Part shown: positions 4,754-6,081 of the stretch, one piece after another
How the letters are laid out: every line of letters starts with the position of its first letter
Position numbering within the stretch: position 1 is the stretch's first letter
NCBI GenBank assembly: GCA_964545345.1
Contig: CAZJFE010000037.1
Location: 1-6,081 of the forward strand
Source: JAUSKF01 sp964545345
GTDB lineage: Bacteria; Patescibacteriota; Minisyncoccia; UBA6257; WO2-44-18
DNA length: 6,081 bases
Direction of reading: 5' to 3'
The notes under the pieces: generated by a model
Database searches by the model: none
Seen by the model: the letters and a program-made list of their open reading frames with translations, nothing else
Told to the model about the DNA's origin: nothing
Program-made: the position numbers and the translations under genes

Positions 4754-6081
4754 ATGAGCTTGCAACAAGCATTTTTTCAGCTTAAAAAATTACTCTCCAG
4801 CTTATTAATTTTAAGCGTACTTTTGCTAGTGATTCCGATCCCCAAAGCAGTCGCTGCATTCGGCCCTCCGGCGATCCTTGGCTATCAGGGGCGATTAACG
4901 AACTCCAGTGGCGACTTATTAGGAGGTTCCGGCACGACCTATTATTTCAAATTCTCCATTTGGGATAACACCACTTATGGATCCGGTAATCAATTATGGC
5001 CTGCCAGTTCGCCAAGCTCATTTGCGGCAACGGTTAGGCAGGGGGTTTTCAATGTGAATATCGGCGATACCGAAAATGGGTTCCCGCATCTTCTAGATTT
5101 GGATTTTAGTGACAACGAATATTACTATTTGCAGATTGAGGCGTCATCTGACAACGCCAGCTTTGAAGCTTTAACTCCTAGACCGCTAATTTCAGCCGCG
5201 GCATTTTCAAGATTGTCGGCGGGGGTTTCTAGCACCTCTACTCCTTCCACCTTCGGAACTACTACTCAATTTAGTGGCGCGACCCAATCCTCATTTGAAG
5301 CCACAACTACCGGCTCCATACCGCTTGCTATCCGCGCGGCTGTTGGTCAAACAGCGGATCTTTTTCAAATTCAAGAAAGCGGGGACGGCGTCAATAAATT
5401 GATCGTTGATTCCGGATTCCGCCTGGGTTTGGGAACTTCCACGATTGGAGGTGATCTTGGTTTATACGGTTTGGGAGTGGAGGGCGGCGCGTTAATAGGA
5501 AATTTCCTTACTACTTCTTACATTACCGCCACCTCTACAACCGCAACTTCTACTTTCAAAGGTGGGATCAATTTGGCTATAGACGCCGGCAATGTTGGCA
5601 TCGGAACGTCTACTCCGTTTGCATTACTTTCGGTAGCGGGTAGCGGATTTTTGAGAGGTGGATTGAGTGTGGGAGTTTCCGCCACCAGTACTGATGGCTC
5701 GATCAGAGCAAACCTTCTGCATTCTGATACCCAAATAGTTGCGAGGGGATTAGTTTCATGTGATTCAATAGACACGGATGCGAGCGGAGTTTTGAAATGC
5801 GGTAGCGATGAAACCGGAGCCGGTGGGGGCATCGCTACTATTCAGGAGAATGATTCAACTGTTGTGTCGTCCGCGACAGTCATTGATTTCCTTGGTTCTG
5901 ATTTTACTGTTGCCGCCGCCGGGTCAGAAGGTGACATCTCAATTGATTACACTGGTTCCGGAATAACTCGCCGGTCACAAAATGAAATTATTCTGGGCAA
6001 TTGGGAGTTTGGAGATTTGGCTGTTTATGGTTCCGATTTGAATATCGGCAACGGCATCTCGGCCACCTCCACTTTGTCCGG
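4754..6081 (+). CDS. Large secreted fibre/adhesin-like protein, 'QGRL' head plus VGIGTSTP-type repeats, 3'-truncated
   Basis: The frame is open from ATG 4754 to the window end (442 residues plus two bases), so the gene continues beyond. Residues 1-35 are a long signal peptide (two Lys at 11-12, 'LLILSVLLLVIPI', cleavage near 'AVAA'). Residues about 36-157 are a beta domain with 'ILGYQGRLTNSSGDLL', 'YYFKFSIWD', 'QLWP', 'VRQGVFNVNIGD' and 'FEALTPRPLISAAAFSRLSAG', an exported head module often found before fibre-like repeats. After Thr/Ser-rich sequence, residues 220-320 hold 'FRLGLGTSTIGG', 'GNVGIGTSTPFALLSVAGSG' and Thr-Ser-Thr turns, as in trimeric tail-fibre-like stalks. Residues 331-354 contain 'LVSCDSIDTDASGVLKCGSD' with Cys336 and Cys349 able to pair, then 'GITRRSQNEIILGNWEFGDL' at 403-422. 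In related proteins such repeats often end in an S74-type intramolecular chaperone, which would lie outside this window. A role in attachment is inferred. Confidence 0.88.
   Translation, partial: MSLQQAFFQLKKLLSSLLILSVLLLVIPIPKAVAAFGPPAILGYQGRLTNSSGDLLGGSGTTYYFKFSIWDNTTYGSGNQLWPASSPSSFAATVRQGVFNVNIGDTENGFPHLLDLDFSDNEYYYLQIEASSDNASFEALTPRPLISAAAFSRLSAGVSSTSTPSTFGTTTQFSGATQSSFEATTTGSIPLAIRAAVGQTADLFQIQESGDGVNKLIVDSGFRLGLGTSTIGGDLGLYGLGVEGGALIGNFLTTSYITATSTTATSTFKGGINLAIDAGNVGIGTSTPFALLSVAGSGFLRGGLSVGVSATSTDGSIRANLLHSDTQIVARGLVSCDSIDTDASGVLKCGSDETGAGGGIATIQENDSTVVSSATVIDFLGSDFTVAAAGSEGDISIDYTGSGITRRSQNEIILGNWEFGDLAVYGSDLNIGNGISATSTLS

Noticed and set aside
4727..4757. Tiny upstream frames (ATG 4727 with five codons, ATG 4749 with two codons) before the fibre gene
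   Set aside because: The first overlaps the -10 element and would not be transcribed from it; the second is too short and close to the true start to be more than chance, though its ATGA overlap was noted.
5518..5832. 104-residue - strand frame rich in Pro/Val/Ser
   Set aside because: It is antisense to the fibre repeats, and its composition mirrors their Gly/Thr/Ser codons; no start signal is seen.
1..6081. CRISPR array, tRNA, rRNA or insertion sequence
   Set aside because: No spaced direct repeats, cloverleaf, rRNA segment, transposase or terminal inverted repeat was recognised; the repeats seen are coding low-complexity tracts.

Overview
The window reads as part of a surface-protein locus from an uncultivated bacterium of the Candidate Phyla Radiation (Patescibacteria, probably Parcubacteria-like). 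This is inferred from protein style, as no rRNA or housekeeping gene is present. Six genes all lie on the + strand, and five of the six begin with a signal peptide or membrane anchor; the start of the first gene lies outside the window. Recognisable modules are Ig-like (DUF5011 type), LamG/concanavalin-like, dockerin, cohesin, fibronectin-III/Ig-like, and a secreted 'QGRL' head followed by 'VGIGTSTP' fibre-type repeats. Small membrane-anchored proteins of the 'YQAVFL...VYFGKL...ELHGPED' type and dockerins with a Cys-containing first loop are, from memory, typical of Patescibacteria. No database search was possible.

Layout: 1-623 is the 3' end of an extracellular beta-domain protein with a C-terminal Ig-like domain. 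607-1461 is a membrane-anchored LamG protein overlapping it by 17 bp. 1537-1944 is a small single-pass membrane protein of unknown function. 1950-2555 is a secreted protein with a Pro/Ser/Thr linker and a C-terminal dockerin. 2601-4598 is a large membrane protein with an N-terminal cohesin domain, three predicted membrane segments after the signal peptide, and a helical cytoplasmic tail. A probable terminator follows at about 4616-4651. A 155-bp intergenic region then carries a perfect DnaA-box 9-mer, an extended -10 promoter and a good Shine-Dalgarno. From 4754 to the window end runs the 5' part of a large secreted fibre/adhesin-like protein.

The genes look like a cell-surface assembly set. 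The dockerin gene lies directly upstream of the cohesin gene, so the simplest reading is that the membrane cohesin protein displays the secreted dockerin protein. LamG and Ig-like proteins from the same locus could act as carbohydrate- or protein-binding components. No glycoside hydrolase or other enzyme is visible, so this is not evidence for a cellulosome; attachment, host contact or envelope scaffolding is more plausible. Several starts lack a Shine-Dalgarno and have a -10-like hexamer only about 8-11 bases upstream, suggesting leaderless or near-leaderless mRNAs.
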